Source: Candidatus Leptovillus gracilis (lineage in GTDB: Bacteria > Chloroflexota > Anaerolineae > Promineifilales > Promineifilaceae). From it: DNA of 64,000 nucleotides. This document shows positions 43,491 to 52,917 of the stretch, piece by piece. Positions within the stretch are counted from its first letter, which is position 1, and every line of letters starts with the position of its first letter. The DNA is taken from positions 1 through 64,000 of the forward strand of contig JADJXA010000003.1 in NCBI GenBank assembly GCA_016716065.1, written 5' to 3'. The notes beneath the pieces are model-generated. The model saw only the letters and a list, made by a program, of their open reading frames with translations. It did no database searches and was not told where the DNA came from. Position numbers and translations under genes: made by a program.

Positions 43491-44636
43491 ATGATCAATC
43501 CGTTACGTCGTCGTTTGGGCTGGAAATTGTTTTTCTCGTATCTGGCAGTGGTGCTGCTGGGCGCGGCTGTGTTGATAGCGGCGATGGAGTTTACGCTGCC
43601 GCGTGCTTTCACGCGCCACCTGGCAGCGATGGAGATGGCCCTTTTGTCCAACGGCAGCCATGAGATGGTGGGCGATGGGCATCTGGCAGACGATCTGGTG
43701 ATTAACTTTAGAACGGCCGTTACCGAAGCCACCCTCATCGCCCTGACAGCCGCCAGCCTCGTCGCCCTGGCCTTCAGCGCCCTGATGAGCCGCCGCATTG
43801 TGCGCCCCGTGCGCCAGATCATGGAAGCCAGCCGCGACATCGCTCAGGGCGATTACAGCCGTACCGTGCCGCTGCCCGACCGTCCCCTGGCCGACCTGGA
43901 CGAGATGGGGCAGTTGGCCCACAGCTTCAACCAGATGGCCGGGCAGTTGGCCGAGTCCGACACCCTGCGCCGCCAACTCATCGGCGACGTCAGCCACGAG
44001 TTGAGTACGCCGCTGACCGTCATTAAAGGCTCGATGGAAGGGCTGATAGATGGGGTGCTGCCCCCGGACGCCGCCACTTTCCAGCAAATCCAGCAAGAAG
44101 CCGCTCGTTTGCAGCGGTTGGTGGCCGATTTGCAGGAACTGAGCCGGGTAGAGGCTGGCAGCTACGATTTGCATCGCCGTCCGTTGGACCTGGGCGCACT
44201 GATCACCGACGTAGGTGTCGGTCTGCACCGCCAGTTTGACGACAAAGGGGTACGTCTGCGCGTGCAGCTCCCGCCCGGCTTGCTCATGGTCGAGGCGGAC
44301 AGCGACCGGATCGCTCAGGTATTGATTAACCTGATCGGCAATGCGCTGCAATATACGCCGGCGCTGGGAGAAGTGGTGGTAACGGCCGTTCGCCAACAGC
44401 CCAACGTCTGCATCACCATCGCCGACACGGGGGAAGGCATCCCCGCCGAACATCTGCCCCACCTGTTCACCCGCTTCTACCGCGTAGACAAATCGCGGGC
44501 GCGGGCCAGTGGCGGCAGCGGCATCGGCCTGACGATTGCCCGCCATCTGGTAGAAGCGCATGGGGGACGTATCTGGGTGGAAAGTGACGGGGTGGGGCAG
44601 GGCAGCCGGTTTACCTTTACGCTGCCCATCAGGTGA
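43491..44636 (+). CDS. HAMP-domain sensor histidine kinase
   Basis: A 381-residue membrane kinase. A first membrane helix (LFFSYLAVVLLGAAVLIAAM) and a second (TLIALTAASLVALAFSALM) enclose a short outer loop of about 50 residues. HAMP follows (SRRIVRPVRQIMEASRDIAQ), then HisKA with His169 in GDVSHELSTPLTVIKG. HATPase has LINLIGNALQYTP, IADTGEGIP, LFTRFYRVDKSRA and GGSGIGLTIARHLVEAHGG. All motifs are complete. Its last 8 bases overlap the end of a polymerase remnant on the other strand. Confidence 0.93.
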   Translation: MINPLRRRLGWKLFFSYLAVVLLGAAVLIAAMEFTLPRAFTRHLAAMEMALLSNGSHEMVGDGHLADDLVINFRTAVTEATLIALTAASLVALAFSALMSRRIVRPVRQIMEASRDIAQGDYSRTVPLPDRPLADLDEMGQLAHSFNQMAGQLAESDTLRRQLIGDVSHELSTPLTVIKGSMEGLIDGVLPPDAATFQQIQQEAARLQRLVADLQELSRVEAGSYDLHRRPLDLGALITDVGVGLHRQFDDKGVRLRVQLPPGLLMVEADSDRIAQVLINLIGNALQYTPALGEVVVTAVRQQPNVCITIADTGEGIPAEHLPHLFTRFYRVDKSRARASGGSGIGLTIARHLVEAHGGRIWVESDGVGQGSRFTFTLPIR

Positions 44637-45333
44637 GGGCGTCTTTTCCCTGTGCGGCCATGATAAGCTTTCCTTCTGGACCCAGGCAGTCGGGCAAACA
44701 CGCCTGATGCCAATCATGCAAAACACTTTCAGCCAGCCATTCCTGCTGGATGCCCCAGGGCTGCAAAATGGTGGACATGGCGCGCAGAGACAGTTCTGTG
44801 TAACGGGCGGCGTCAATCCGCGCGGGATCCAGGCGTTCCGGCAAATCCCAGGCAAACACGCCCGGCTCCCCTATTGTCCATATAAATTGAATCCGCTGAC
44901 CGGGAAACCTCAATTTACCCGCTTCATGCAATTGTTTAGCAGCGCTTGCTGTCGGCGATGAGACAGCGTATTCCTCCAGCGGGCGGCTCAATATCTGTGA
45001 GACCAGCAGGGTTGAGGGGTCAATTTGGCGAGCGCGCAAAGCAGCCAAACGGCCGCGAATAGAGGCAATCACCTGCGCTAAACAGGTATCCATATCGGCG
45101 GCGCCTGCCAGTTGCTCCAAAACATATTGCTGCATATCGGCTATAAAACGCGGGGTATCGTGCCGCCGCATTTCGATGCCCCGCACTTTCAGGGCGCCAT
45201 CCTCAAAGGCCCCGAAGTACCGGTTGGGCACTGGAATCCGCACATCCATTTTTGAGGGGAGAAAGGCAATCCATTTATAAAAGCCTTCCAGGGCAATGGG
45301 CAGTCCGGTGCGTCTTTCTATTGCAGGTTGGGT
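44629..45333 (-). pseudogene. Family B DNA polymerase, C-terminal remnant
   Basis: The minus-strand frame reads IERRTGLPIALEGFYKWIAF LPSKMDV, then VPNRYFGAFEDGALKVRGIE and MRRHDTPRFIADMQQYVLEQ. This matches the palm-to-thumb part of archaeal-like family B polymerases (GxxxExxYKWI.F...NRYFGxFEDG...KVRGIExRRxDTP). A partial reading from ATG 45249 gives 206 residues, but the frame extends back to about 45333 without a start. The exonuclease domain and the DTD-bearing palm core are missing. It cannot polymerise DNA. The upstream cut lies within ten bases of the stop of the secreted repeat protein. Confidence 0.7.
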
Positions 45334-45339
45334 AGTTGG

Positions 45340-48300
45340 TCACTCGCCAGGTATGGCGCTGAGAAAAGGTAGATAAAGGGAATAAGTGGGCGGCGGGTCG
45401 GCAACGGCCGTTACCCCCAATGTCACCAGTACCGGCGCGCTCATGTGGAGGCCATCGCTGGCGCGGTAGCTAAACGTATCTACGCCCACAAAAGCGGCGG
45501 GCGCACGGTAGCTAAATGTACCATCGGGCCAAAGCTGGAGCGCGCCATGCGCTGCGTCACTCACCAGCACGGCCGTCAGCGTATCCCCGTTGGCGTCGTG
45601 GTCATTCCACAGCACATTGTGGCCGGTCAGGGGGATGTCGGTGAGCGCGGCGAAGCTGTCCGGCATCGCTTGCGGCGGCAGCGGCGGCAGCGCCACAAAC
45701 AGGCCGCGTGCCAGATAGAGTTGCGGCGCAGCAGTAGCCGTTTCGCGGCGATATCCGGCCAGGACAAAACCATCGCCGCCCCCAGACAGACGCAGGCGCG
45801 CCACCTGCGTGGCATACGCCGCGCTGCCCAATTGGGCCGCTGTTAACACATTACCCGCCTCATCCAGTTCCAACAGGTCGCTGGCCACATCTATTGCGCC
45901 AACGGCCGTCTGGCGCAGTTGTACCAGCAAATACCCACCGTCTGGCCGGGGCACAACGTCTGTGCCGCGCGTGTTGCCCTCCCCGGCATAGCTTCGCACC
46001 CAGGCAGGTTGTCCCTGCGCATCGGTCTTGACCACCATCGTCCGCGTGCAGTTGGGCAGTTCGCAGCCGGTGAGGATGTAGCCGCCATCGGCCGTTTGCT
46101 GTACGCCATGCGCCACGCGAAAGCCAGCCGCGCCATAAAGTTGCGCCCATTGCGGCTCGGCCGTGGCGCTGAATTTCCACAAAAAGGCATATCCCAACAG
46201 CGGAGGTGAGGCCGTGCCCGCCAGCACAAAGCCACCATCGGCCGCAGGCGCAATGGCTTCAATGAACGTGCCCGCGCCATAATCGGTGACTAGGGGCGGC
46301 AGCGGCGTGAAGCTGAACACCTCCCCTTGCGGCGTAACCAGCGCCAGCCAGGGATCTTGCACACTGCTGAAGGTATTGCTGCCCCCCACAACCACAATGT
46401 TGCCATTGGGCAGCGCCAGACCACGCACGACGGCCGAATCCACATCGAGCGTTTGCGTTAAACCATTTTCGGTAGACCAGAGCAGGTTGCCTGTGGCGTC
46501 TAGCTTAAGCAGCCAGGGACGGATGGCAACGGCGCTTTGCAGGTAGGCGCTGCCAATGATCACATAACCCCCATCGGGCGCTTCCATGGCGCTAAATCCG
46601 GCTTCGCGGTAATTGCTGAGGCTAAAGATTTGCTGCCAGAGAAGCTGACCCAGCGCATCGGTTTTGACCACATACAGACTTTGCAGGTTGCCAGCGCTGC
46701 CAACGCCGGTGGCGAGAAAGCCGCCATCGCTGGTGGGCCAGACGTCATAGGCCAGGTCCGCATCCGCGTCGCCAAAGGTCGCTTCCCAGGCCAGGGCATA
46801 ACCGGCGGGCGGGCCAGTGCGCAGGGTGACGGTCACGGGCGCACTAACGGCCGTGCCATCTGCGGCGGCATAGGCGAAGAAGTCGTCGCCAAAAAAGCCG
46901 AGGGTGGGCGTGTAATTGAAGCTGCCATCGAGCCACAGTTCTAGCTCCCCTTGCGCGGGTGGCGTGATGAGAACGGCCGTCAGCGCATCCCCATCAGGGT
47001 CACTATCGTTGCCCAACACACCGGGGGCGGTAACAACCAGCGGCGTGGCAAAGGGAGTTTCGTAGTTGTCGGGTTGTGGATTGGGCACATTGTTGAGCGC
47101 CTCTTGCACGGTGATGGTGACCGGAGTCGTGGCGCTCACGGCGCTGCCATCGGCGGCGCGATAGAGGAAGACCGCCTGCCCAGCAAAACCCAGGGTGGGG
47201 GTGTAGCTGAAGCTGCCGTCGGGCCATAGCTCTAGCTCTCCTTGCGCGGGTGGGGCGATGAGAACGGCCGTCAATTCATCCCCGTCGGCGTCGCTGTCGT
47301 TACCCAACACGCCGGGTGCGGGCAGGATGAGCGGGCTGCTCTCAGAGGTGGTAAAGGCATCGGCAACGGCCGTTGGCGGCGTGTTGCCACCGGCGGCGAA
47401 TGATCCTTTAATCAGATACAGGTCCAGGGCATAGCCATTCGTCTCCGATTTATTGCCGGCAGCGACAAAGCCAGCGCCATTCAGCGTGGGGCGCAGGCGC
47501 GTGAGGGACGTGCTGAAGGCGCCGCCGGGGATGGGGGTCACGCCCAGCAGCGCGCCGTCGGCGTCTAGCTCCAGTAGTTCGCTGCGGTAGCTGGTGGAGC
47601 CAGCGGCGGCGTAGCGCACGCGCAGCAGCAGCAGCGAGCCATCGTCGCGTTCCAAGACGGCGCGCGCCTGGCTGTAATCGGTTGTGAGGTATTGGCGTGT
47701 CCAGACGACATCCCCTTGTGCGTCTGTTTTTAGCAGCACGGCGTGGTTGCAGTTGGGCAATTCACAGCCAGCCAGCAGGTATCCGCCATCACTCTGCGCC
47801 GTGACGCCAAAAGCAGCGCGCAAGTAATAGGGTTCGCTGACGCCATACAGGCGGCTCCACTCCGGCTGCGCGGCGGCGTCGAACTTCCACAGGAACGCTT
47901 CCCCCGTCGCCGGGGGAGAAGAGGCGCCGACCAGGGCAAAGCCGCCGTCGGCAGTGGGGATCAGGTCCTCAAAGTAAGTGCCCGTGCCGTAACCGAAGGC
48001 AAGAGGGTCATAAAGGGTAAGGCTTTCCAGGTCTCCGGTGGGGGTGACGGTCATGATCCACGGCTCCTGGACGTTGCTGAAGCTGTTGCTGGCGCCGGCG
48101 ATGAGAAAACGGCCGTCGGCCAGTTCCAGGCCGCGCACAATACCAGACCGCACGGTGACGGCCGTTGTCAACCCGTTTTCCGTAGACCAGAGCAGACTGC
48201 CCTCGCTGTTTAAGCGCACCAGCCAGGGGCGGAAGGCGGCGGCGGCTGGCAGATAGGCGCTGCCAAGCACCAGGTAACCGCCATCTTGCGTTTCCAAGAC

Positions 48301-48609
48301 GCTGTAGGCGCGCTCGGCGTGATTGCCCAGGCTGAAGCTATGCTGCCAGAGAAGCTGCCCCAGACTGTCAGTTTTGACGACATACATATTTTGATTATTG
48401 CCCTGGCTGCCGACGCCAACGACAATATAGCCGCCATCGCTGGTGGGCTGTACATCATTGGCAAAATCGGCGTCGAGACCGCCAAAGGCGGCATCCCACT
48501 CCAGAGTGGGGGCGTTGGGCATGGCCGTAGCCTGAAATGTGGCGCTGAACACGAGGCTGAGGGTGCAGAGGGTAAGGGCAATAAGCAGGAAAGAAGCGGA
48601 TTGGCGCAT
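45340..48609 (-). CDS. Secreted protein with duplicated propeller and bacterial Ig repeats
   Basis: A 1,089-residue exported protein. After a signal peptide (LLIALTLCTLSLVFSATFQA) there are two homologous halves (about 35-400 and 600-970) with repeating blades such as DVQPTSDGGYIVVGVGS, LWSTENGL and GGYLLAGCELPNCNH. These look like beta-propellers. Two Big_9-type Ig repeats (about 405-600) stand between them, each with GVLGNDSDxDGDxLTAVL and DGSFxYTPTLGF. A third Ig repeat is near the C-terminus (NVLWNDHDANGDTLTAVL). The tail reads YSLYLPFLSAIPGE. Probably a surface or adhesive protein; no enzyme motif is visible. Confidence 0.85.
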   Translation of the reverse strand: MRQSASFLLIALTLCTLSLVFSATFQATAMPNAPTLEWDAAFGGLDADFANDVQPTSDGGYIVVGVGSQGNNQNMYVVKTDSLGQLLWQHSFSLGNHAERAYSVLETQDGGYLVLGSAYLPAAAAFRPWLVRLNSEGSLLWSTENGLTTAVTVRSGIVRGLELADGRFLIAGASNSFSNVQEPWIMTVTPTGDLESLTLYDPLAFGYGTGTYFEDLIPTADGGFALVGASSPPATGEAFLWKFDAAAQPEWSRLYGVSEPYYLRAAFGVTAQSDGGYLLAGCELPNCNHAVLLKTDAQGDVVWTRQYLTTDYSQARAVLERDDGSLLLLRVRYAAAGSTSYRSELLELDADGALLGVTPIPGGAFSTSLTRLRPTLNGAGFVAAGNKSETNGYALDLYLIKGSFAAGGNTPPTAVADAFTTSESSPLILPAPGVLGNDSDADGDELTAVLIAPPAQGELELWPDGSFSYTPTLGFAGQAVFLYRAADGSAVSATTPVTITVQEALNNVPNPQPDNYETPFATPLVVTAPGVLGNDSDPDGDALTAVLITPPAQGELELWLDGSFNYTPTLGFFGDDFFAYAAADGTAVSAPVTVTLRTGPPAGYALAWEATFGDADADLAYDVWPTSDGGFLATGVGSAGNLQSLYVVKTDALGQLLWQQIFSLSNYREAGFSAMEAPDGGYVIIGSAYLQSAVAIRPWLLKLDATGNLLWSTENGLTQTLDVDSAVVRGLALPNGNIVVVGGSNTFSSVQDPWLALVTPQGEVFSFTPLPPLVTDYGAGTFIEAIAPAADGGFVLAGTASPPLLGYAFLWKFSATAEPQWAQLYGAAGFRVAHGVQQTADGGYILTGCELPNCTRTMVVKTDAQGQPAWVRSYAGEGNTRGTDVVPRPDGGYLLVQLRQTAVGAIDVASDLLELDEAGNVLTAAQLGSAAYATQVARLRLSGGGDGFVLAGYRRETATAAPQLYLARGLFVALPPLPPQAMPDSFAALTDIPLTGHNVLWNDHDANGDTLTAVLVSDAAHGALQLWPDGTFSYRAPAAFVGVDTFSYRASDGLHMSAPVLVTLGVTAVADPPPTYSLYLPFLSAIPGE

Positions 48610-48846
48610 GGGATTCCTTTGTTGGGGGCGCTGGCGGTTGACCGCGCCACGTGATCCGTTATGAGGGCAGCCATGAAAAGAGGAACTGCCTAATCTAGTT
48701 TAGCAGAGAAGCGCCGAAATCGGCAGAGCAACGGCCGTTTCCGCCAGCTTCAACTGTCCATAAGACGCGACGGGGGCGCACTTTTTTCGCGGGTTATGGG
48801 TCATCTCCTGTTTGTGACTGTATTGTACCGGTGACAGCAGCAAAAC

Positions 48847-49527
48847 TCACATGATACCCAACGTCTGGCCGACGCAGTAGGCGAAGGCTTTTGTCGAGTC
48901 TTCGCGGCTGCGGATACAGACAGGAATGCCGCAGGCCCGACTTTCCTGCCAGAGCGTCTCGGTGATGCGCATGTCAAATTCCAGAAATTTGCGCCACAAT
49001 TCTTCTGGATGTGGCAGTTGGTCAATAAACAACTTCATCTCACCCCGCTCACCGCCTGCTTCCCAGACCTGGGCGCTAGATTGTTCTGGCGCGGCCAGGC
49101 AGGCAAGTTGCGTTGGCGGGATGACCTGGGCCAGCAAGGCCGGGTTGCAAATGCCGCCGTCAATCAGGACACCTCGCGCATATTCCGGCCCCTCCAGGTC
49201 GGCGACCAACAAATCCAGGTATTCCGGCAGCGCCGCCTGGTTGAACTGATTAAACGTCTCCCAGGACATTTGCAACAACCAGGCCAGACCATTGGGTGCG
49301 GCGGTCCAGGCGCCGTTGACAGGGTGGTTGGCCGTGAAACGGTCGTGATAGCTGCCGTAAATATGGGCGTCCATATCGTAGATGGGCAGACCTGTCTGTT
49401 CGGCCAGCAGGTGGCAAACTGTGGTCTTGCCCGCTCCTGCCCCACCTAAGAGCCAGTACAGATTGTGGCGTTGACTAAGAGCGGTACGGGCATTGGTCAG
49501 CAGACAGTTGTTAACAAGAAACTTCAT
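48847..49527 (-). CDS. P-loop nucleoside/AAA_18-type kinase-like protein
   Basis: A 226-residue soluble protein. The P-loop is LLGGAGAGKTTVCHLLAEQT (about 27-46), followed by PIYDMDAHIYGSYHDRF, resembling the substrate-binding start of shikimate or adenylate kinase-like proteins. LIDGGICNPALLAQV is a Walker B-like strand. The end is DSTKAFAYCVGQTLGIM. It may phosphorylate a small molecule; the true substrate is unknown. It is transcribed away from the large secreted protein across a 237-bp gap without genes. Confidence 0.75.
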   Translation of the reverse strand: MKFLVNNCLLTNARTALSQRHNLYWLLGGAGAGKTTVCHLLAEQTGLPIYDMDAHIYGSYHDRFTANHPVNGAWTAAPNGLAWLLQMSWETFNQFNQAALPEYLDLLVADLEGPEYARGVLIDGGICNPALLAQVIPPTQLACLAAPEQSSAQVWEAGGERGEMKLFIDQLPHPEELWRKFLEFDMRITETLWQESRACGIPVCIRSREDSTKAFAYCVGQTLGIM

Positions 49528-49562
49528 CGGCAGTAAGCTCCTTCGTTCGCAGTCTATTGTAG

Positions 49563-49748
49563 CTACAGCCAGCCATCGCAGTGGGGGCAGATAGCCCGCT
49601 CCGGCGTGTCCGGGGAAACGGCGAGGGGCTGGCGGCTGTCGGGGTGTTTGGCGACCTTGATCGGGTAAGGCGTCGCTTGAACGGGCGTTTCTGAACGACG
49701 GTAGTGTACCGCGAAAACGGCCGTTTTGCCCACCGCCCCCGCCATCTG
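49563..49748 (-). CDS. Small protein with C-terminal CPHC motif
   Basis: About 61 residues: MAGAVGKTAVFAVHYRRSET, then KVAKHPDSRQPLAVSPDTPE and the end RAICPHCDGWL. The KHPDSRxP...CPHC arrangement recurs in short Chloroflexota ORFs and could bind zinc through the CxxC. The start is uncertain, since no strong ribosome site is seen. Function unknown. Confidence 0.45.
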   Translation of the reverse strand, partial: QMAGAVGKTAVFAVHYRRSETPVQATPYPIKVAKHPDSRQPLAVSPDTPERAICPHCDGWL

Positions 49749-49878
49749 ACCAGTCGCTGCGGGCGGCCCACGCCAGGGGGTGGGCGCCGGATGGGGCGAA
49801 AGCCTTGGGACGTCAGGCGAGGACATGGACGGTAACGGCCGTGTCCTCGCCTTTTTTGTGGCCGATGGAGGTGTGGCG

Positions 49879-50088
49879 ATGGCGACTGAATTGTGTGGGG
49901 GAACGGCCGTTGGCGAAGACGCCCGGCGGGTGATGGACGTAGAACTGGCCGAACGCGGGTTGAACGGCGGCTGGAAATCACTGGTCGCCCGCGACTATAG
50001 CCTGGTGGATATTGCCGACAACACCGATAGCGACGACGAGTCCAGCAACGCCAACCTGGCCTGGCGGCTGCGGCAGGCACTGCTGTAG
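49879..50088 (+). CDS. Small acidic protein, function unknown
   Basis: A 69-residue ORF from ATG 49879 with GGAGG seven bases before it. RRVMDVELAERGLNGGWKSL and VARDYSLVDIADNTDSDDES, then ANLAWRLRQALL. The wording is protein-like and the acidic stretch near the end is notable. It is divergent from the CPHC protein. The family is not recognised. Confidence 0.5.
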   Translation: MATELCGGTAVGEDARRVMDVELAERGLNGGWKSLVARDYSLVDIADNTDSDDESSNANLAWRLRQALL

Positions 50089-50119
50089 CGGACTCAAAAT
50101 GAGAAGCCAGCGCACCTGC

Positions 50120-50147
50120 TTGACATTAGAATTGATAAATATATAAT
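50120..50147 (+). promoter_or_regulatory. Consensus promoter of the metal ABC operon
   Basis: TTGACA at 50120 and TATAAT at 50142 are both perfect, separated by 16 bp. The metal-regulator operator overlaps the -10 box. Confidence 0.75.
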
Positions 50148-50164
50148 TTAGATGAATCTAAATT
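50145..50164. promoter_or_regulatory. DtxR/MntR-type operator
   Basis: The 20-bp perfect palindrome AATTTAGATGAATCTAAATT overlaps the -10 box. Its TTTAG...CTAAA arms resemble operators of DtxR/MntR/TroR family metal repressors. A Mn- or Fe-loaded repressor here would shut the transporter off when metal is plentiful (inference). Confidence 0.65.
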
Positions 50165-50186
50165 ATTTATTTATGGAGTTTCCGCT

Positions 50187-51116
50187 GTGAAACAACTGAT
50201 TTCTATTTTTCTCATGATAACTGTGCTGCTGCTATTGGCGGCGTGTGGCGGAGGCGGGGAAACGGCCGTTGCCGACGGCCGTCTCAACGTCGTCACCACC
50301 ACCGGCCATATCGGCGATGCCGCCAAAATCATCGGCGGCGAGCGGGTGCGTGTTACTTCTCTGATGGGGCCGGGCCTCGACCCCCATCTCTACGTCGCCA
50401 GCGAAGGCGACGTGCGCCGCCTGAGCGACGCTGACCTGATTCTCTACAACGGCCTCTTTCTGGAGGCACGGATGAGCAATGTGTTGGAGCAAATCGGCCG
50501 GGGAAAACCGGCTGTTGCGGTGGCCGAGGCGGTTCCAGAGACACAGCGGCTGCTCTCCCAGGAATATGCCGACGCCTACGATCCCCACGTCTGGTTCGAC
50601 GTAAAGTTGTGGCAAATCGTCGTCGCGGCGGTGCGCGACGCGCTCATCACCGCCGATCCCGATCACGCCGCGCTGTATGAGGCCAATGCCGCCGCTTACC
50701 TGAGCGAACTGGCCGAACTGGAGCAATATGTGCAGGATCAGGCAGCACGCATCCCCCCGGCGCAGCGCGTCCTGATCACTGCCCACGATGCTTTTGGCTA
50801 TTTTGGCCGGGCTTACGGTTTCGAGGTGATGGGGCTGCAAGGCATCAGCACCGAAGCCGAAGCCAGCGCCGCCGACGTGCAATCATTGGCCGATTTCATT
50901 GCTGCCAACCAAATACCGGCCATCTTTATTGAGTCATCCGTGCCGGTGCGCACCGTTGAAGCGGTACAGGCGGCCGTCACCGCCCAGGGCTTCCAGGTAG
51001 CCATCGGCGGCGAACTCTTCTCCGACGCCCTGGGCGACCAGGAGACACCGGAAGGCAGCTATGTAGGCATGGTCCGGCACAACATAGACACGATTGTGGA
51101 GGCGTTAAGCCGGTAA
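50187..51116 (+). CDS. Mn/Zn ABC transporter substrate-binding lipoprotein
   Basis: A 309-residue cluster A-I binding protein. The signal peptide ends in LLLAAC. The metal ligands can be placed: His in GLDPHLYVAS, His in DPHVWFDVK, Glu in QGISTEAEAS and Asp in LFSDALGDQ. A Glu third ligand and a C-terminal Asp are typical of manganese-type PsaA/MntC proteins rather than ZnuA, and no His-rich loop is present. It is the first gene of a four-gene operon with ATPase and two permeases. Confidence 0.9.
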   Translation: MKQLISIFLMITVLLLLAACGGGGETAVADGRLNVVTTTGHIGDAAKIIGGERVRVTSLMGPGLDPHLYVASEGDVRRLSDADLILYNGLFLEARMSNVLEQIGRGKPAVAVAEAVPETQRLLSQEYADAYDPHVWFDVKLWQIVVAAVRDALITADPDHAALYEANAAAYLSELAELEQYVQDQAARIPPAQRVLITAHDAFGYFGRAYGFEVMGLQGISTEAEASAADVQSLADFIAANQIPAIFIESSVPVRTVEAVQAAVTAQGFQVAIGGELFSDALGDQETPEGSYVGMVRHNIDTIVEALSR

Positions 51117-51205
51117 CTGGACGCTGGACGCTGGCTGCTGGTTGCTGGTTAGAGAAGTTTAACACCCACCAGATACCAGCTCCCAGTCACCTTCTGGAGA
51201 AACTA

Positions 51206-52003
51206 ATGAAACAACCCTACGCCATTGAAGTTGAAGATTTGACCCTGGCCTATAACGAAAAGCCGGTTTTGTGGGACGTGGATTTGCATGTGCCGGAAGG
51301 GACGCTGTTGGCCATTGTCGGGCCGAATGGGGCGGGCAAAAGCACGCTGATTAAGGCGATTTTGGGATTGCTCAAACCGGCCGCCGGCCGGGTGCAGATT
51401 TACGGCCGTTCCTACCAACAGCAGCGCCATCTCGTCGGCTACGTGCCGCAGCGGGGCAGCGTGGATTGGGACTTTCCCACCAGCGTCCTCGACGTGGTGA
51501 TGATGGGGCGTTACGGCAGCCTCGGCTGGTTCCGCCGCCCTGGCCGCACCGAAAAAGAGGCTGCTCTGGCCGCCCTGGAGCGCGTTGGCATGGCCGACTT
51601 CGCCGGGCGACAAATCAGCCAGTTGTCCGGCGGGCAGCAGCAGCGTGTCTTCCTGGCGCGCGCCCTGGTGCAAGACGCCCAGGTATACTTTATGGACGAA
51701 CCCTTTCAGGGGGTAGACGCGATCACGGAGCGCGCCATCGTCGCCCTGCTCAAGGAACTGCGCGAAGCGGGCAAAACGGTGGTCGTCGTCCACCACGATT
51801 TGCAGACGGTGGCGGAATACTTTGATTGGGTGACGCTGCTCAACGTGCGGCGCATCGCCAGCGGACCGGTGGCACAGGTTTTTACCGAAGAGAATTTGCG
51901 CCGGACCTATGGCGGCCGCATGGCTTTTTTGCCGCTGGGGAAGGGGGAAAACGGCCGTTTTGTCTCCGCACCAATCAGCCCGATTCTGACCCCCGTAGAG
52001 TAA
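51206..52003 (+). CDS. Mn/Zn ABC transporter ATP-binding protein
   Basis: A 265-residue ATPase with Walker A GPNGAGKST (about 37-45), Q loop VGYVPQRGSVDWDFPTS (the PQR...D.DFP wording is typical for metal transporters), signature LSGGQQQRVFLARAL and Walker B VYFMDEPFQGVD. GGAG precedes the ATG. It drives metal uptake through the two downstream permeases. Confidence 0.93.
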   Translation: MKQPYAIEVEDLTLAYNEKPVLWDVDLHVPEGTLLAIVGPNGAGKSTLIKAILGLLKPAAGRVQIYGRSYQQQRHLVGYVPQRGSVDWDFPTSVLDVVMMGRYGSLGWFRRPGRTEKEAALAALERVGMADFAGRQISQLSGGQQQRVFLARALVQDAQVYFMDEPFQGVDAITERAIVALLKELREAGKTVVVVHHDLQTVAEYFDWVTLLNVRRIASGPVAQVFTEENLRRTYGGRMAFLPLGKGENGRFVSAPISPILTPVE

Positions 52004-52005
52004 TA

Positions 52006-52917
52006 ATGGACATTCTTTCCGATCTCCTTTTCAATTACACCCTGCGCACCGTTGCCCTGGGCGCAGCCATCCTGGGGTTGGTCAGCGGGGCGCTTGGCTC
52101 CTTTGCCGTGCTGCGCCGCCAGAGCTTGCTCGGCGACGCCATCTCCCATGCTGCTCTGCCCGGCGTCGTCATTGCCTACATGCTCACCGGCAGCAAGTCG
52201 CCGCTGGTTTTGCTGCTGGGGGCGGCGGCTGCCGGTCTGCTCGGCACGCTGTTGATGATGGGCATCACGCGCTACACCCGCATCAAAGAAGACAGCGCTC
52301 TGGGTATCATCCTCTCCGCCTTCTTTGGCTTTGGCCTGATGCTGCTCACCTTTTTGCAGCAAAATCCGCAGGCGCGGCAGGCCGGCCTGAACACTTTCCT
52401 CTTCGGCCAGGCGGCCACCTTACTGATGCGCGACGTGATGGTGATGGCCGCTTTTGGCGGCGGGGCGCTGGCGCTGATGGCCCTATTCTGGAAAGAGTTC
52501 AAGCTGCTCAGCTTTGACGCTGATTTCGCCGCCAGCCTGGGGCTGCCAGTGCGCCTGCTCGACGTGCTGTTGACCGGACTGTTGGTGGTAGCCATCGTCA
52601 TCGGTTTGCAGGCGGTGGGGGTGGTGCTGATGAGTGCTATGATTGTGGCCCCGGCCGCCGCCGCCCGGCAGTGGACCGATCGCCTGGGTTGGATGGTGGC
52701 CCTGGCGGCGCTGTTCGGGGCCTTCGCCGGAGTGGTGGGGGCGACGATCAGCAGCCTGGGGCGCGGCCTTTCCACCGGGCCGGTGGTGGTGCTGGTGGCC
52801 AGCGCCATCGTCCTCTTCTCTCTCTTTTTTGCCGCCAATCGCGGTTTGCTCTGGGCCAGATTGCGGCAAACGCGCCGACCTCTGGCCCTGATTGAGGCGG
52901 GAGGAGGCAGGCGATGA
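52006..52917 (+). CDS. Mn/Zn ABC transporter permease 1
   Basis: A 303-residue ABC-3 permease starting at ATG 52006, three bases after the ATPase stop. About eight hydrophobic helices. Motifs are LLGDAISHAALPGVVIAYML near residue 45, FKLLSFDADFAASLG and VGVVLMSAMIVAPAAAARQ near the C-terminus. Its end overlaps the second permease by four bases. Two different permeases in one operon suggest a heterodimer, as in TroCD. Confidence 0.93.
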   Translation: MDILSDLLFNYTLRTVALGAAILGLVSGALGSFAVLRRQSLLGDAISHAALPGVVIAYMLTGSKSPLVLLLGAAAAGLLGTLLMMGITRYTRIKEDSALGIILSAFFGFGLMLLTFLQQNPQARQAGLNTFLFGQAATLLMRDVMVMAAFGGGALALMALFWKEFKLLSFDADFAASLGLPVRLLDVLLTGLLVVAIVIGLQAVGVVLMSAMIVAPAAAARQWTDRLGWMVALAALFGAFAGVVGATISSLGRGLSTGPVVVLVASAIVLFSLFFAANRGLLWARLRQTRRPLALIEAGGGRR

